24,130 bases of DNA, taken from JAOABP01 sp964590395 (lineage in GTDB: Bacteria > Hydrothermota > Tepidihabitantia > Tepidihabitantales > Tepidihabitantaceae). The number at the start of each line of letters is the position of its first letter. Positions within the stretch are counted from its first letter, which is position 1. Below the pieces are notes generated by a model. That model was not told where the DNA came from, ran no database searches, and saw nothing but the letters and a program-made list of their open reading frames with translations. The stretch lies in assembly GCA_964590395.1 (NCBI GenBank), contig CAZPVT010000029.1:1-24130 (forward strand), given 5' to 3'. Below, in pieces: positions 15,524-24,130 of the stretch. The translations under genes and the position numbers were made by a program.

Positions 15524-17689
15524 ATGATAAGAAAGGCTTTTATCTCTGTTATCATATTGATAGTTAATGAGAGTTATCTTTACCATATCCCGGGGCAATA
15601 AGCGGCAAGGTTTTAGATTCTAAAAACAAACCTCTTATTGGCGCACAGGTCTGGTTAGATGGTTATCAGGTGGGAGCCACTACAGATGAGGAAGGTAGGT
15701 ACTATTTTGAGGTGCCTGTGTCCGGTGAGTTCTGGGTTATTTATCAGTTTATGGGTTTTAAGTCTGAGACACTTAATGTTTTAGTACGACATGGAGAAAG
15801 GGTGATTAGGGATGTTAAATTAACTGAGGTTGCATTGAAAATGCCAGCGGTTGAGACCCCGGGGAAGAGAGGGGTAATCCACGAATCAAAATCACCGGCA
15901 CCAACGGTGGTTATTCCTAAGGAGATCGCGGAACAGGCAGGGAAGGCAACAATAGGAGAGGCGGCGACCCTTGAGACTGGCGTTCAACTACAACGGAAAT
16001 GCAGTGCCTGTGAGGCGAGCGAGATTTCTATTCAGGGGCTCCCCGGGCGCTATTCACTTGTTTTGATGGAAGGTATGCCGTTGTTCCGTGGCTGTGGGGG
16101 CGCGTTATATACTCGATATGATTCCCGTTGATATGATTGACCGGCTGGAGGTTGTGAAGGGTGCATCGGGAGCATTGTGGGGAGGAGATGCGGTTGCCGG
16201 GGCAGTGAATATCCGTTTACTTGAACCGGCTAAGAGTTTTGAGTCCAAGTCTGCCTATACACGATGCTATAATTATGGTAACGATTTTTCAGTGTTTTTC
16301 GGCAGCAATTTAAGTCCGTTGGCTGTGAGTGCAATCGGTGCCCGTAGTGACCGTCAGCCTGTTGATCGGAATTCAGACCAACTTGCTGAAAATACAGCTT
16401 ACCAGCGTAATGTCTTGGTTGCCAACGCAAAGTTTTTCCCAGGTGTGAACTGGCGTTTTATCGCCGGAGGGCTTTGGGGAAGTGAACAGCGTCGAAGCGG
16501 AGCGATTATTCCAGATTCAGAATATGTTATCAATCCCAATGCCGAAAAGGTTAATCTGCGTCGATGGGACCTGTGGCAACACACAGGTTTAACAACGGCT
16601 GGTAAGGAGTTCGCCTTACGCACTACCCTGTCTTATTACAATGAGGATGGCGTTACCGAGATGATGTGGTACCGGACAGGGCAGTTTAATGTTTTCAGCG
16701 AATTTACTTTCGGTTTACCTTACCTCCTTTCCGGAGTTTCTTTTTCCCGCCAACGAATAAGCGACCCGCGTCTTTTTAATGATGTTTACACGGAGAACGG
16801 ACTGGGGTTTTGGACGGTTGGTAGGAAGATCGCTCTTCCATTTTTAAATTTCGAGCATGAGATCCTTGCGGCGCTTAGGCTCGATCTTAACTCTTTATAC
16901 GGTACATTTCTCTCGCCCTACGCTGCGTTAAGGATGTCACCAGGTTTATTTGATTTTGATTTTGCGGCAGGCACTGGATTTCGAACCCCTTTAATAGTAT
17001 TTGAAAGTATGGAGAATCTACTTGGAGGTTACAGGTACGCGATCCGGCTTGATACTAATATTACCCGTGAGCAGGGTTTTTCGGTTCAGACCGGAATTGC
17101 AAAGCGTTTGGTTGGTTCGGCGGGTTTTGCTGAACTAAGGTTAAATCTTTTTTATAATCGAATTGGCAATTTTATTACCGCAGAACTGATCGGTAAGAAT
17201 AGCGTTACTAAGAGGGCGTTTTTTTACTATCACAATCTCGATGAGGTTGTTTACTCCCGGGGCGTTGAGTTATCCAATACTCTATCCATTTTCAATAATA
17301 TTACCGCTAATACAGGGGTTTATTTTCTCCTACCGGAGATGAGAGGAAAAAGGGCGTTGCCTTTTATAAGACGATGGAGCGTCAATCAGGTTTTTAATTA
17401 CAAGCTTAACCCCTGGGGGGTTGAGATTAATCTCGCAGGAGGGGTTAATGGCCCAATGTTGGTGCAGGCGATTATGAAAAATGGCACAATTGAGGAGCAC
17501 GATTCACCAATTTATACGGTGCTGAATTTACGTTTAAACAAGGAAATTAAGTTTCTCCGGATCGGCGTCGGCGTTAATAACGTGTTTGATTATTATCAGC
17601 CACCCCTCCATTCCAATACTGAAACCGAGTATTACTGGGGTCCTATTATCGGGCGGGAATTATACGCTACGATTTTGATCACGATATAA
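15524..17689 (+). pseudogene. TonB-dependent outer-membrane receptor broken by two frameshifts
   Basis: Three overlapping frames together make one receptor of about 720 aa. The first (ATG at 15524, two bases after recO) gives a signal peptide, MIRKAFISVIILIVNES..., but meets TAA at 15599. The second frame carries on without loss as SGKVLDSKNKPLIGAQVWLD, a carboxypeptidase-regulatory domain, then the plug start with KCSACEASEISIQGLPGRYS and LVLMEGMPLF, and ends at 16131. The third frame resumes with RYILDMIPVDMIDRLEVVKG and runs through the barrel to 17689. The first shift fits loss of one base near CCCGGGG (15589-15595), the second an extra base near GGGGG (16096-16100). Both may be sequencing or assembly errors in G-runs, true decay, or phase variation. 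The substrate is unknown; the C-x-x-C in the plug is a feature of one receptor subfamily. Confidence 0.85.
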
Positions 17690-17716
17690 AAACCGGCGCC
17701 CAATAACGAACGCCGG
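17688..17716 (-). terminator. Intrinsic terminator of the 601-aa secreted protein gene
   Basis: Read on the minus strand: CCGGCG (17711-17716), a 12-base loop, CGCCGG (17693-17698), then TTTTT (17688-17692). The T-run lies over the stop codon of the convergent receptor gene. Confidence 0.75.
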
Positions 17717-17739
17717 CTACGGATATTTATTGTTAGTTA

Positions 17740-19545
17740 CTATCTTGAGATGATCACCTTGGAAACAGAAGAACCGTTATTTTTCACCCGGACGAAGTAG
17801 ATGCCTGCCGCTAACCTCCGGGCATCAAAGATGCCTGTGCCGTTGTTCAGTACAATCGTCTGAAGCATTTTGCCGGTGGCGTCAAATAATTCAACCTCGG
17901 CTGTAGCAGTTGAGTTGAGGCTTAACTTGATTATACCAGCTCCCGGATTGGGTAAAATGAGGAGTTTTGTCTGGGGATTAAACGGTGCGGGCTGAAGTTC
18001 AATTATTCCGACGTTGTCAGTGATTGTGGCGTTGACCATCGCATCTTGGGCATGGCGAGATGGTGCCCAGACGCCAGTGTATTCCCAACTTTGATTGGAG
18101 ATCGGTGCCACTGAGTCGTGACCGAATGAAGGAGCGCTTGATACCGTGGAGATCGCGCCGACAAAGAAAGCGCCTTCGGTAATTGGAATCGGACTGGGTG
18201 GTGTTATTGTGTACCACTGTTCTGCGCTGACATTCACCGTAGTTAAATACAGGGTATCGCCTGGACTGCCACCTAAGCCGTTGTCATCAAAGATACCAAT
18301 CGCACAGGAAACGGGATTAGTCGTGGAGGACATATATATGCGGGCACTGGTGATATAACAGGGGTAAATTGGTGGTACAAATCGGTTGCCATAACCACCC
18401 GGACCATTCCATGACCACATATGGGTCTGGGCTCCGCGATCATAAGTCAGGGTTGCGGGCATAGTAACCACACGCAACTCGATCTTGGCGGTGTCATTGA
18501 TAGGTACAACATCACCAGGAAGTTTTGAGATGACCTCAATTACATACATGCCGTTGGTCGTAGGTGTCCAGGTTCGGGGGAAAACAACCGAGTCGATCTC
18601 CGAAGGAGCGAGGGCGCGGGCCGTGGTTGAGTCAATAAACATTACCGAGCCAGCCTGATTGCGCACCCGTGCTATTGCCCAGAATTGTGGTTCAGGCTGG
18701 TTACCGGTGTTCTGGATGATACCCCAGAATGAGATGGGTTGGCCATTGAGGGCAAACATTCCACCGTTGCGGTCATTCATTGCGTTGCGTACTGCCGCAT
18801 CATGAATACGAAGGGTTGTTGATTCCGGCGGAATAAATTTTACCGCCAGTTCCGGATGATACATATTTCCCGGTGGTATGTTGCCTGAGAGGTAATTTAA
18901 GCCAATTCTGCCTGAAACATTCTCAATTCCGCACTGGTTGGCATCAGGAACCCAGCCGTTGTATGGTGCACCGGACTGCTCCTTATACTGGAAGGTGATT
19001 GAGGAGTCCGGGCGGGAGAGGATAATCTGGAAGGTATTGTTACCACCTGTCGACCAGAAGCGAATAGAATCGTACTGGACAATAAATGTGTCATTGTCCG
19101 GACTGGTCCAGATCCAGACTGAGCCATTAGGCGAACCGCTTGGGCTTGGGTCAAGGTCGCTCATCAGCGCTGCTAAAGTGTTGTTTGTACGAGTGGGGCT
19201 CGGGATTCGTTGGAAAGGAGAGGCGTTAAGCGCGTTGTCGTGAAACGCAATATAACCGTTGGAGCCGATATACACTTGGTGAACCTGATACCAGTAGTAC
19301 GGGAAGTCAAAACCGATGTCAAAAGGACCCACCACATTATCATCACCCAAACCGGTGACTCTGGTGCCAACTCTCTTAATCTCGATCCAGTTATAATCCG
19401 GTGCACCCGGGCAGACGGTATCGGAATCAAGATAGCGATAGCCAAATGAGTCCGGACCACCGCCACCCCAGTGAATCTGGGGTTGGTGTTGGAGCCCGTT
19501 AGGGCTCAGTGCGATCAAAACCGCAGAAATTATCGTAACGAACAT
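17740..19545 (-). CDS. Secreted beta-rich protein with type-A (T9SS-like) sorting domain
   Basis: A 601-aa protein with a short hydrophobic signal-like start (MFVTIISAVLIALSPNG). Residues about 40-235 are a beta-rich domain with IGFDFPYYWYQVHQVYIGSN and NTFQIILSRPDSSITFQY, resembling nidogen-like/exported domains common in FCB-type secreted proteins. Residues about 245-365 look CARDB-like (an Ig-like fold with GIIQNTGNQPEPQFWAIARV). A further beta domain covers about 370-510. The last ~75 residues (LLILPNPGAGIIKLSLN, then VELFDATGKML and AAGIYFVRVKNN, ending SKVIISR) are a clear type-A sorting domain. It probably ends up outside the cell or on its surface; the specific role is unknown. AGGAGG lies four bases before the ATG. 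It has its own promoter and terminator, so it is a single-gene unit. Confidence 0.85.
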   Translation of the reverse strand: MFVTIISAVLIALSPNGLQHQPQIHWGGGGPDSFGYRYLDSDTVCPGAPDYNWIEIKRVGTRVTGLGDDNVVGPFDIGFDFPYYWYQVHQVYIGSNGYIAFHDNALNASPFQRIPSPTRTNNTLAALMSDLDPSPSGSPNGSVWIWTSPDNDTFIVQYDSIRFWSTGGNNTFQIILSRPDSSITFQYKEQSGAPYNGWVPDANQCGIENVSGRIGLNYLSGNIPPGNMYHPELAVKFIPPESTTLRIHDAAVRNAMNDRNGGMFALNGQPISFWGIIQNTGNQPEPQFWAIARVRNQAGSVMFIDSTTARALAPSEIDSVVFPRTWTPTTNGMYVIEVISKLPGDVVPINDTAKIELRVVTMPATLTYDRGAQTHMWSWNGPGGYGNRFVPPIYPCYITSARIYMSSTTNPVSCAIGIFDDNGLGGSPGDTLYLTTVNVSAEQWYTITPPSPIPITEGAFFVGAISTVSSAPSFGHDSVAPISNQSWEYTGVWAPSRHAQDAMVNATITDNVGIIELQPAPFNPQTKLLILPNPGAGIIKLSLNSTATAEVELFDATGKMLQTIVLNNGTGIFDARRLAAGIYFVRVKNNGSSVSKVIISR

Positions 19546-19560
19546 TAAGCCTCCTTTCGT

Positions 19561-19587
19561 CCGGTTAAGGACAATTGAATTAACCGG
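19561..19587. repeat. 8-bp inverted repeat in the promoter-proximal leader of the 601-aa gene
   Basis: CCGGTTAA (19561-19568) and its complement TTAACCGG (19580-19587), 11 bp apart. It covers the expected transcription start and ends 15 bp before the start codon, so it could be an operator or a 5' hairpin in the message. Confidence 0.5.
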
Positions 19588-19589
19588 TT

Positions 19590-19619
19590 ATAATATAAAC
19601 ATACCCTGCTATTTGTCAA
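19590..19619 (-). promoter_or_regulatory. Sigma70-like promoter of the 601-aa secreted protein gene
   Basis: Read on the minus strand: TTGACA (19614-19619), then TATTAT (19590-19595) after 18 bp, or TATATT (19592-19597) after 16 bp. A leader of about 40 nt and AGGAGG follow. Confidence 0.7.
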
Positions 19620-19639
19620 CCGTAAGCATTTTCGTTGTC

Positions 19640-21772
19640 TCAACGGCGGAGGTTTTCACCAAATTTACCCGTGTGTCTATGGTCGTGGCGGAACATTGGC
19701 CAGTGACTTTGCAGCAACACGCCTTCCGGTCTACCCGCAATTGCATATACACCGCCGTTTTCACCAGCAATGTAGATTATGCCATAACGGTCAATTACCG
19801 GTGAGGGTAGGATGTCAATACTAAACCGTCTGGGATGCGGTTTAAGCCCACCCGAGCGGTAAGCTGGTCCGTAAAGCATCACTTCCCAGCGCAGAGTGCC
19901 ATCCGCGGTATTAATTGCACACAGTTTTTCAGTTAGAGAATCAGCCGGAGAAAAAATGTACAGCACGCCGTCTTGAGTCAAAGCAGGCGTGCTGGTCAAC
20001 GCGGCGTTGGTTTGAACTTCATAACGCCATTCGAGATTACCAGATGGGGACAGTTTATAGAGATAGCCATCATTACATCCGAAGTAAATATTACCGTTTT
20101 GGTCAATTACCGGTGAGGAGAGAATGTCGTTTTGCAGTGAAGGGACATGATGGGCCCACATTAGGGTCCCGTTTTGATCAAGGGTAATTAGGTCTCCCTG
20201 CTCGGTGCCGAAATAGATATTGTTATAATTATCTACTGCTGGTGATGATGTTACCCCGCTATTGGCAAAATACTGCCAAGAGAGAGTGCCATCAGATGTC
20301 AGACAGGTAACATAACCCGAATCGTTAACCACCACTACTCTACCATCGGACAGAATAACAGGTGAAGATGCAACCTCGTCAGCAAGTTGGTAGCCCCAAA
20401 GTTCGGTATAGCTGTTGCCATTGTCCTGGAGTTTATAGATTTTACCCTCCTCGCCGGCAACATAAATATAGTTGCCATCAACTGCGGGTGAGGAGTAAAA
20501 GGCATTCTGGCTTAGAGTCTCGGGGAATCCCCACTTAAATGCGCCAGTGGGAGCAAAGGCAAAGACACGACCGTTTTCGTTACCGATATAAACCGTGCCA
20601 TCAGCATTGATCGCGGGCGAAGAGAAGAATCCTTCCCATGTCCCATCTCCTAACTGGATATAAAGTGTCTCCGCCTGATAAAGATCAAAGGCAAATAATC
20701 GGTTATCGGTACAGCCGATGATCAGCGCAGGACGGTTTTCCCCTCCGGTGTTAACCGTTCCTAAGGCGGGAGAAGAGATGAACTCGTCGATATTGGTCTG
20801 CCAGAGGATGGTTCCTTCGTTAGCGACTTCAAAGGCAAATACCGCTGAAGTGTCAGAGGTTAACCCTAAGGAGTCTTGGGCAATGGCACGGATATAGTAA
20901 GTGCCAGTCTGGGTAAAGATAATAGAATCTATACCCTTATAGCCGCTAGGGTTAAGCGGTGTCCACTGGGAACTTGTGCCATCTCCCCAGAAGAATTTGT
21001 ATTGAATTTTGTCGCCCTCTGGATCAACTGAGCTGGAATAGAACCGGTAATAAGGACCTTGTGCTATGCCTCGTTTCGGACCCCAGACAACCGGTTGATA
21101 GGGAGCGTGATTCTCTTGTAGACTAAGGAACTGTTTTGCGGGTGAGGTGTCGGAGATAAGGCCGGTTTTATCCCAGGCAACACACCGGATATTTTTTATT
21201 CCCCGGTGCTGGTAACGAACTGAATCGATAACCGTGTCTCCGCTTGCCACCAGTGCACTTACCGCGCTCGTTTGATTTTCATCCCATAGGAATTTGATTT
21301 TAACAGAGTCATTGTTTGGGTCCTCTGCTACTGCCTTAAAGACCTGCCACTCTCCGACCCAACCGGAATCAGGCCCGATTGGCGCGCCAACTACAGGTGG
21401 GAGTTGTTCTAATGCGATTACTCTGACGTTAAGCGTATCTGACCAGTCAACGCTGAGTTTACCTTTTGCATCTTTTGCCCGGACCCGGATAGTATAAATT
21501 CCGATTGAGGCCCAGCAATGTCTTCCGATCGTGGTATCGCCAGAGGGTTTAAGGTTGGTTGTATCAAAAGTGCCATCACCCCAGTCCCAGATGTAAAGCA
21601 ACTTGTCTAAGTTCGGGTCAACCGTTACGCTTAAATATGCGGCGGTGTCACCCTGTCGGGCGACATTTGGTCCAATTGGCTTGATGGGCGTCTTCGGCGG
21701 TTTATTCCGGCATCCGGCACCGACGATAATCACGCCGGCTAATATACTAGTTAGCACTAGCTTTTTGTCCAT
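19640..21772 (-). CDS. Lipoprotein with PKD-like domains and a PQQ-type beta-propeller
   Basis: A 710-aa protein. A lipoprotein-like signal ends at C21 (GVIIVGAGC). Residues about 30-320 hold three PKD-like beta domains: WDWGDGTFDT, FLWDENQTSA and FFWGDGTSSQW mark them. Residues about 325-700 hold about eight propeller blades, each with a W before a SSPA/SSPV block and a YIG/YFG/YIA-type strand (for example SSPAINADGTVYIGNENGRV, SSPVIDQNGNIYFGCNDGYL), the pattern of PQQ/BamB-type propellers. It could be a surface or periplasmic scaffold; BamB also has this fold, and the neighbouring SurA-type foldases would fit an outer-membrane assembly setting, but the PKD domains point to a surface-exposed role. 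GGAGG precedes the ATG. It follows the surA gene by 53 bp and is probably co-transcribed. Confidence 0.85.
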   Translation of the reverse strand: MDKKLVLTSILAGVIIVGAGCRNKPPKTPIKPIGPNVARQGDTAAYLSVTVDPNLDKLLYIWDWGDGTFDTTNLKPSGDTTIGRHCWASIGIYTIRVRAKDAKGKLSVDWSDTLNVRVIALEQLPPVVGAPIGPDSGWVGEWQVFKAVAEDPNNDSVKIKFLWDENQTSAVSALVASGDTVIDSVRYQHRGIKNIRCVAWDKTGLISDTSPAKQFLSLQENHAPYQPVVWGPKRGIAQGPYYRFYSSSVDPEGDKIQYKFFWGDGTSSQWTPLNPSGYKGIDSIIFTQTGTYYIRAIAQDSLGLTSDTSAVFAFEVANEGTILWQTNIDEFISSPALGTVNTGGENRPALIIGCTDNRLFAFDLYQAETLYIQLGDGTWEGFFSSPAINADGTVYIGNENGRVFAFAPTGAFKWGFPETLSQNAFYSSPAVDGNYIYVAGEEGKIYKLQDNGNSYTELWGYQLADEVASSPVILSDGRVVVVNDSGYVTCLTSDGTLSWQYFANSGVTSSPAVDNYNNIYFGTEQGDLITLDQNGTLMWAHHVPSLQNDILSSPVIDQNGNIYFGCNDGYLYKLSPSGNLEWRYEVQTNAALTSTPALTQDGVLYIFSPADSLTEKLCAINTADGTLRWEVMLYGPAYRSGGLKPHPRRFSIDILPSPVIDRYGIIYIAGENGGVYAIAGRPEGVLLQSHWPMFRHDHRHTGKFGENLRR

Positions 21773-21825
21773 AAAACCTCCTTTTTGTTTTAATGACGAG
21801 TGCCCTTTAACTGGCGCCTCCTTGG

Positions 21826-23082
21826 TTAAGGCTTTATTTCAATATAAATTTCCTTGGCAACTTTGTCAAGGTAAGCCCGCAGTCTTTGGGTAAATGCCTG
21901 TTCACCGAGATAATTGCGAATCGTTTCCTGTAATTCGTCAAATGTTAATAACCGGCTGGGCTGTTTGCTTACTACCTTAATGATATGAAATCCGTGCTCT
22001 GATAGAATTGGTTCACTCACTTCGCCGGTCGCCAAGTTTTCAATCACTTTGTTAAACGGTGGCATCAATCCCTCAAGGAAAAATTCGCCCAGATAACCGC
22101 CGTTGTTTGCTGTTTCCGGGTCTTCTGAGTACACCCGAGATAGCGAGTCAAACGGCACCCCAGATAGTGCTTTAGCCCGGATGTTATTTGCCAGCCGTCG
22201 TGCCCGGATAGTGTCTGCTGAGGTTACCGTAACCTTGAACAGCATCCTCCGGAACCGCACCATTGTCCCGGACTGTTGCTCCTTCTTGACGATTAAGTAA
22301 CCCTCCCGAGTGCGAATGGGTGGTGATATCTGGCCGGGTTGGAGTTGATTAAGTACTGCCAAGAGTTCTTGGTGTAGATTGTTTAACTCCTGCCAACCCA
22401 TATCACCCCCTTTTTTCCTGTTCATTGGGTCGTCAGAGAAGGAACGGGCAAGGGTGGCAAAGTCACCACCCCTTGCCAACAGGTCGAGTACTTCAGCGGT
22501 GCGCAGGCGGACCGCATTCTCAACTGAATCGGACGGTTTGACAGCGATAAAGATATGGGCGAGCTCAACTCTGCCCGGGACACGGGCGATTGAGTCCTTA
22601 TGCTCGTTATAGAACCTTTCGGCTTCAGTGGGAGTAATGTAGATTTCAGTCAAACCTGCCTTTTCTAAAAGTTTGCGTGCCAATAGGTTGCGTCGGACCT
22701 CATCAGAGATTCGTTCTTTCAATAACCGTTCTGATAAACCCTCGGCTTTCAAAGCGTCTTGAAATTCCTCTTCGGACGTAAACCGTTTCCGGATATGTTC
22801 GAGATTTTCTGCCATTGCGGAACTCAACTCATCGCGCGAAACATCTATTGATTCCTTTTCTGCCTGTTCAGCAAGCAGCGCCTCATCAATCAGCCGTTGT
22901 TGTGCCTCATTCCACAGCACCGAATCCGCGGTCAGGGTGTCACCGGTAATTAACCGAAGATAGGTTACCAACTGCTGGACTTCACTGGCAAGAACAATCC
23001 GGTTGCCGACAATTACCGAAATCCGTTCTGCGTTTCCCGCGCCGGTCAGAAACAACAATGGGATCAGCAGAATTGTGCTCAT
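21826..23082 (-). CDS. surA: SurA-like periplasmic chaperone / peptidyl-prolyl cis-trans isomerase with two parvulin domains
   Basis: A 418-aa protein with a signal peptide (MSTILLIPLLFLTGAGNA). Residues 20-160 form the SurA N-terminal helical chaperone part (ISVIVGNRIVLASEVQQL...). Parvulin domain 1 spans about 173-267 (ELAHIFIAVKP, FATLARSFSDDP, GGDMGW, GYLIVKK). Domain 2 spans about 275-373 (VRFRRMLFKV, FDSLSRVYSEDPETANNGGY, GFHIIKVV). A C-terminal helix follows (ETIRNYLGEQAFTQRLRAYLDK), as in SurA. It should assist folding of outer-membrane proteins in the periplasm, matching the receptors elsewhere in the window. It begins three bases after the upstream parvulin gene's stop, so the two are almost certainly one operon. 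Confidence 0.92.
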   Translation of the reverse strand: MSTILLIPLLFLTGAGNAERISVIVGNRIVLASEVQQLVTYLRLITGDTLTADSVLWNEAQQRLIDEALLAEQAEKESIDVSRDELSSAMAENLEHIRKRFTSEEEFQDALKAEGLSERLLKERISDEVRRNLLARKLLEKAGLTEIYITPTEAERFYNEHKDSIARVPGRVELAHIFIAVKPSDSVENAVRLRTAEVLDLLARGGDFATLARSFSDDPMNRKKGGDMGWQELNNLHQELLAVLNQLQPGQISPPIRTREGYLIVKKEQQSGTMVRFRRMLFKVTVTSADTIRARRLANNIRAKALSGVPFDSLSRVYSEDPETANNGGYLGEFFLEGLMPPFNKVIENLATGEVSEPILSEHGFHIIKVVSKQPSRLLTFDELQETIRNYLGEQAFTQRLRAYLDKVAKEIYIEIKP

Positions 23083-23085
23083 CGG

Positions 23086-23946
23086 TTATTTCCCTGAGGG
23101 ATACTCCTCAGGTTTTAAAACCACTTTTGCCTGCTGACGCAGTGTTGCTAACAGGCTGTCCAGTTTTTCGCGTCTTCTTTGTTCCTTCAGCGCTTCTGAG
23201 ATATACAACTGGGTGATTTCATTCATCGTTGGATTGGCATTGATGGCTTTCTTTTCTACTACCCTTACTATCTGATAGCCTAAGATTGTTGACAGAACTG
23301 GCGAGATCTCCCCGGGTTTTAGGCTAAATACCGTCTCCTCATCCTTTAAGCTCCAACCCAGAGACATACCGACCCCGCGCGTCGGATAACCCGGGATGGT
23401 GATCGTTGAGGTATCCATAGACCGTTCCCGTGCCAGTTTAACAAAGTCGGCGCCGGATTTCAGCTCGGCAATGGTTTGTTCTGCGTAGATGGATTCGGGT
23501 AAGACCATCAGTTGCAGTTTTAAACCGGTTCCAAACTCCTCTTTATGTTGCTGGAAGTAGTTAAACAGGTCTGCAGGACTCAACTGGATTTCACCAGCGA
23601 TTTTTTCGGCTAACTCAGAGGCGAGATACATCCTTTCTAACCAGGCGAGTCCGGAGACGACCCTGTCCTCTTTAAGCATACCGCGACGGATCGCCTCCTG
23701 TGCCATCAGCGATACCGAAACCATCCGGTCAAGGATTTTTGGTAGGTTGCTCGGTGTTACTTCCGCGCGTAACTGCCCAGCGGAATAGTCCACTTGGGGA
23801 ACGGTCAGGTTGTCCCCATTTACTGTGCCGACGATTTTGCCTTTTGGACTACGCAGGTCAGAAGACTCTTTACAGGCAGAAGGGATAACCGTCAGCAGCA
23901 GGAAAATGGCGACGGATTTTAAAAGGCGCTTGCGGTAACTATTCAT
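23086..23946 (-). CDS. Periplasmic parvulin-type peptidyl-prolyl isomerase (PpiC/PrsA-like)
   Basis: A 286-aa protein. The signal-like N-terminus MNSYRKRLLKSVAIFLLLTV leads to IPSAC25, so it may be a lipoprotein, though the lipobox (P at -3) is not ideal. Residues 37-130 are a SurA/PrsA-type helical N-terminal part. One parvulin domain spans about 143-233 (KLQLMVLPESIYAEQTIAEL, FVKLARERSMD, GVGMSLGW, GEISPV, GYQIVRVVEKK). A long C-terminal helix follows. It is a foldase of the cell envelope, second of three parvulin-type genes in a row; it overlaps the preceding gene's end by 8 bp and leads the surA gene by three bases. Confidence 0.88.
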   Translation of the reverse strand: MNSYRKRLLKSVAIFLLLTVIPSACKESSDLRSPKGKIVGTVNGDNLTVPQVDYSAGQLRAEVTPSNLPKILDRMVSVSLMAQEAIRRGMLKEDRVVSGLAWLERMYLASELAEKIAGEIQLSPADLFNYFQQHKEEFGTGLKLQLMVLPESIYAEQTIAELKSGADFVKLARERSMDTSTITIPGYPTRGVGMSLGWSLKDEETVFSLKPGEISPVLSTILGYQIVRVVEKKAINANPTMNEITQLYISEALKEQRRREKLDSLLATLRQQAKVVLKPEEYPSGK

Positions 23947-24130
23947 TATTTTTAACTCCTTTGCTATTTTGGGATATTGTTTCCCTAAGGATTTTCTTTA
24001 ATTGTTGTTCATTGACGACAACGCGCGACCGGGCGTGCAGTTCGCGCAGAAACTCGTTCCGGCGCGCCTGACGGGATTCCCAAAGCAGGCTGTTGCGGAT
24101 CAGTGGTGCTACCGCATTAAAGTCGTTATT
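23939..24130 (-). CDS. C-terminal end of a probable third parvulin-type foldase (cut by the right edge)
   Basis: The last 63 codons, entering from the right edge, end at TAG 23941-23939. The sequence has the helical, charged tail of SurA/PpiC-type proteins (RNEFLRELHARSRVVVNEQQ LKKIL), with the V-x-V-N-E strand and helix that close such chains. The stop overlaps the next gene's ATG region by 8 bp, a sign of translational coupling. The call rests on the tail and on the two parvulin genes beside it. Confidence 0.6.
   Translation of the reverse strand, partial: NNDFNAVAPLIRNSLLWESRQARRNEFLRELHARSRVVVNEQQLKKILRETISQNSKGVKNNE

Noticed and set aside
19625..19645. Small CGTTG/CAACG hairpin near the stop of the propeller lipoprotein gene, as a terminator
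   Set aside because: The stem is only five base pairs and is followed by A-rich sequence, not a T-run.

Overview
The window looks like a chromosomal segment of an uncultured Gram-negative, FCB-like bacterium. The best guess is a candidate-phylum lineage such as WOR-3/Stahlbacteria; this is an inference from gene style, not a database match. The signs are TonB-dependent-type outer-membrane receptors with carboxypeptidase-regulatory N-termini, secreted proteins ending in a type-A (T9SS-like) sorting domain, lipoproteins, and a run of parvulin-type periplasmic foldases. Housekeeping genes (asnA, phoH, ybeY, CorC/CNNM-type genes, recO) sit among them. No phage, transposase, CRISPR array, tRNA or rRNA was found.

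Layout. 1-2962 (-): a large restriction-modification fusion protein (PD-(D/E)XK nuclease plus N6-adenine methyltransferase), cut by the left edge. 3071-5491 (-): an 806-aa outer-membrane beta-barrel receptor. 5585-6196: two small uncharacterised genes meeting tail to tail. 6269-6570: a non-coding stretch with an AT-rich hairpin and a strongly G+T-biased tract. 6605-7930 (+): a secreted M23 (LytM) metallopeptidase with a sorting domain. 7931-8249: a non-coding gap with a long bulged inverted repeat. 8250-9497 (-): asparagine synthetase A with an unusual lysine-rich, histone-H1-like N-terminal tail. 9598-9926: a cluster of palindromic intergenic repeats. 10041-11171 (+): a saccharopine/lysine-dehydrogenase-like oxidoreductase.

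11224-15521 (+) is a compact operon, phoH-ybeY-CNNM/CorC-CNNM/CorC paralogue-recO, behind a good sigma70-like promoter. It is followed by a TonB-dependent receptor (15524-17689) whose reading frame is broken twice, each time at a short G-run. The remainder is on the minus strand. The C-terminus of one probable parvulin foldase, a single-domain PpiC lipoprotein-like foldase, a two-domain SurA and a PKD/PQQ-propeller lipoprotein form one likely operon (24130 down to 19640). A separately promoted 601-aa secreted protein with a sorting domain then ends at a clear terminator (17688-17716).

Much of the window therefore serves the cell envelope: receptors in the outer membrane, periplasmic chaperones that would help fold them, surface or secreted proteins and a cell-wall peptidase. 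I see no clear, wholly new multi-gene system. The most unusual signals are the histone-like tail on AsnA, the G+T tract, the bulged inverted repeat between convergent genes, the twice-frameshifted receptor, and promoters that lie almost on top of start codons.
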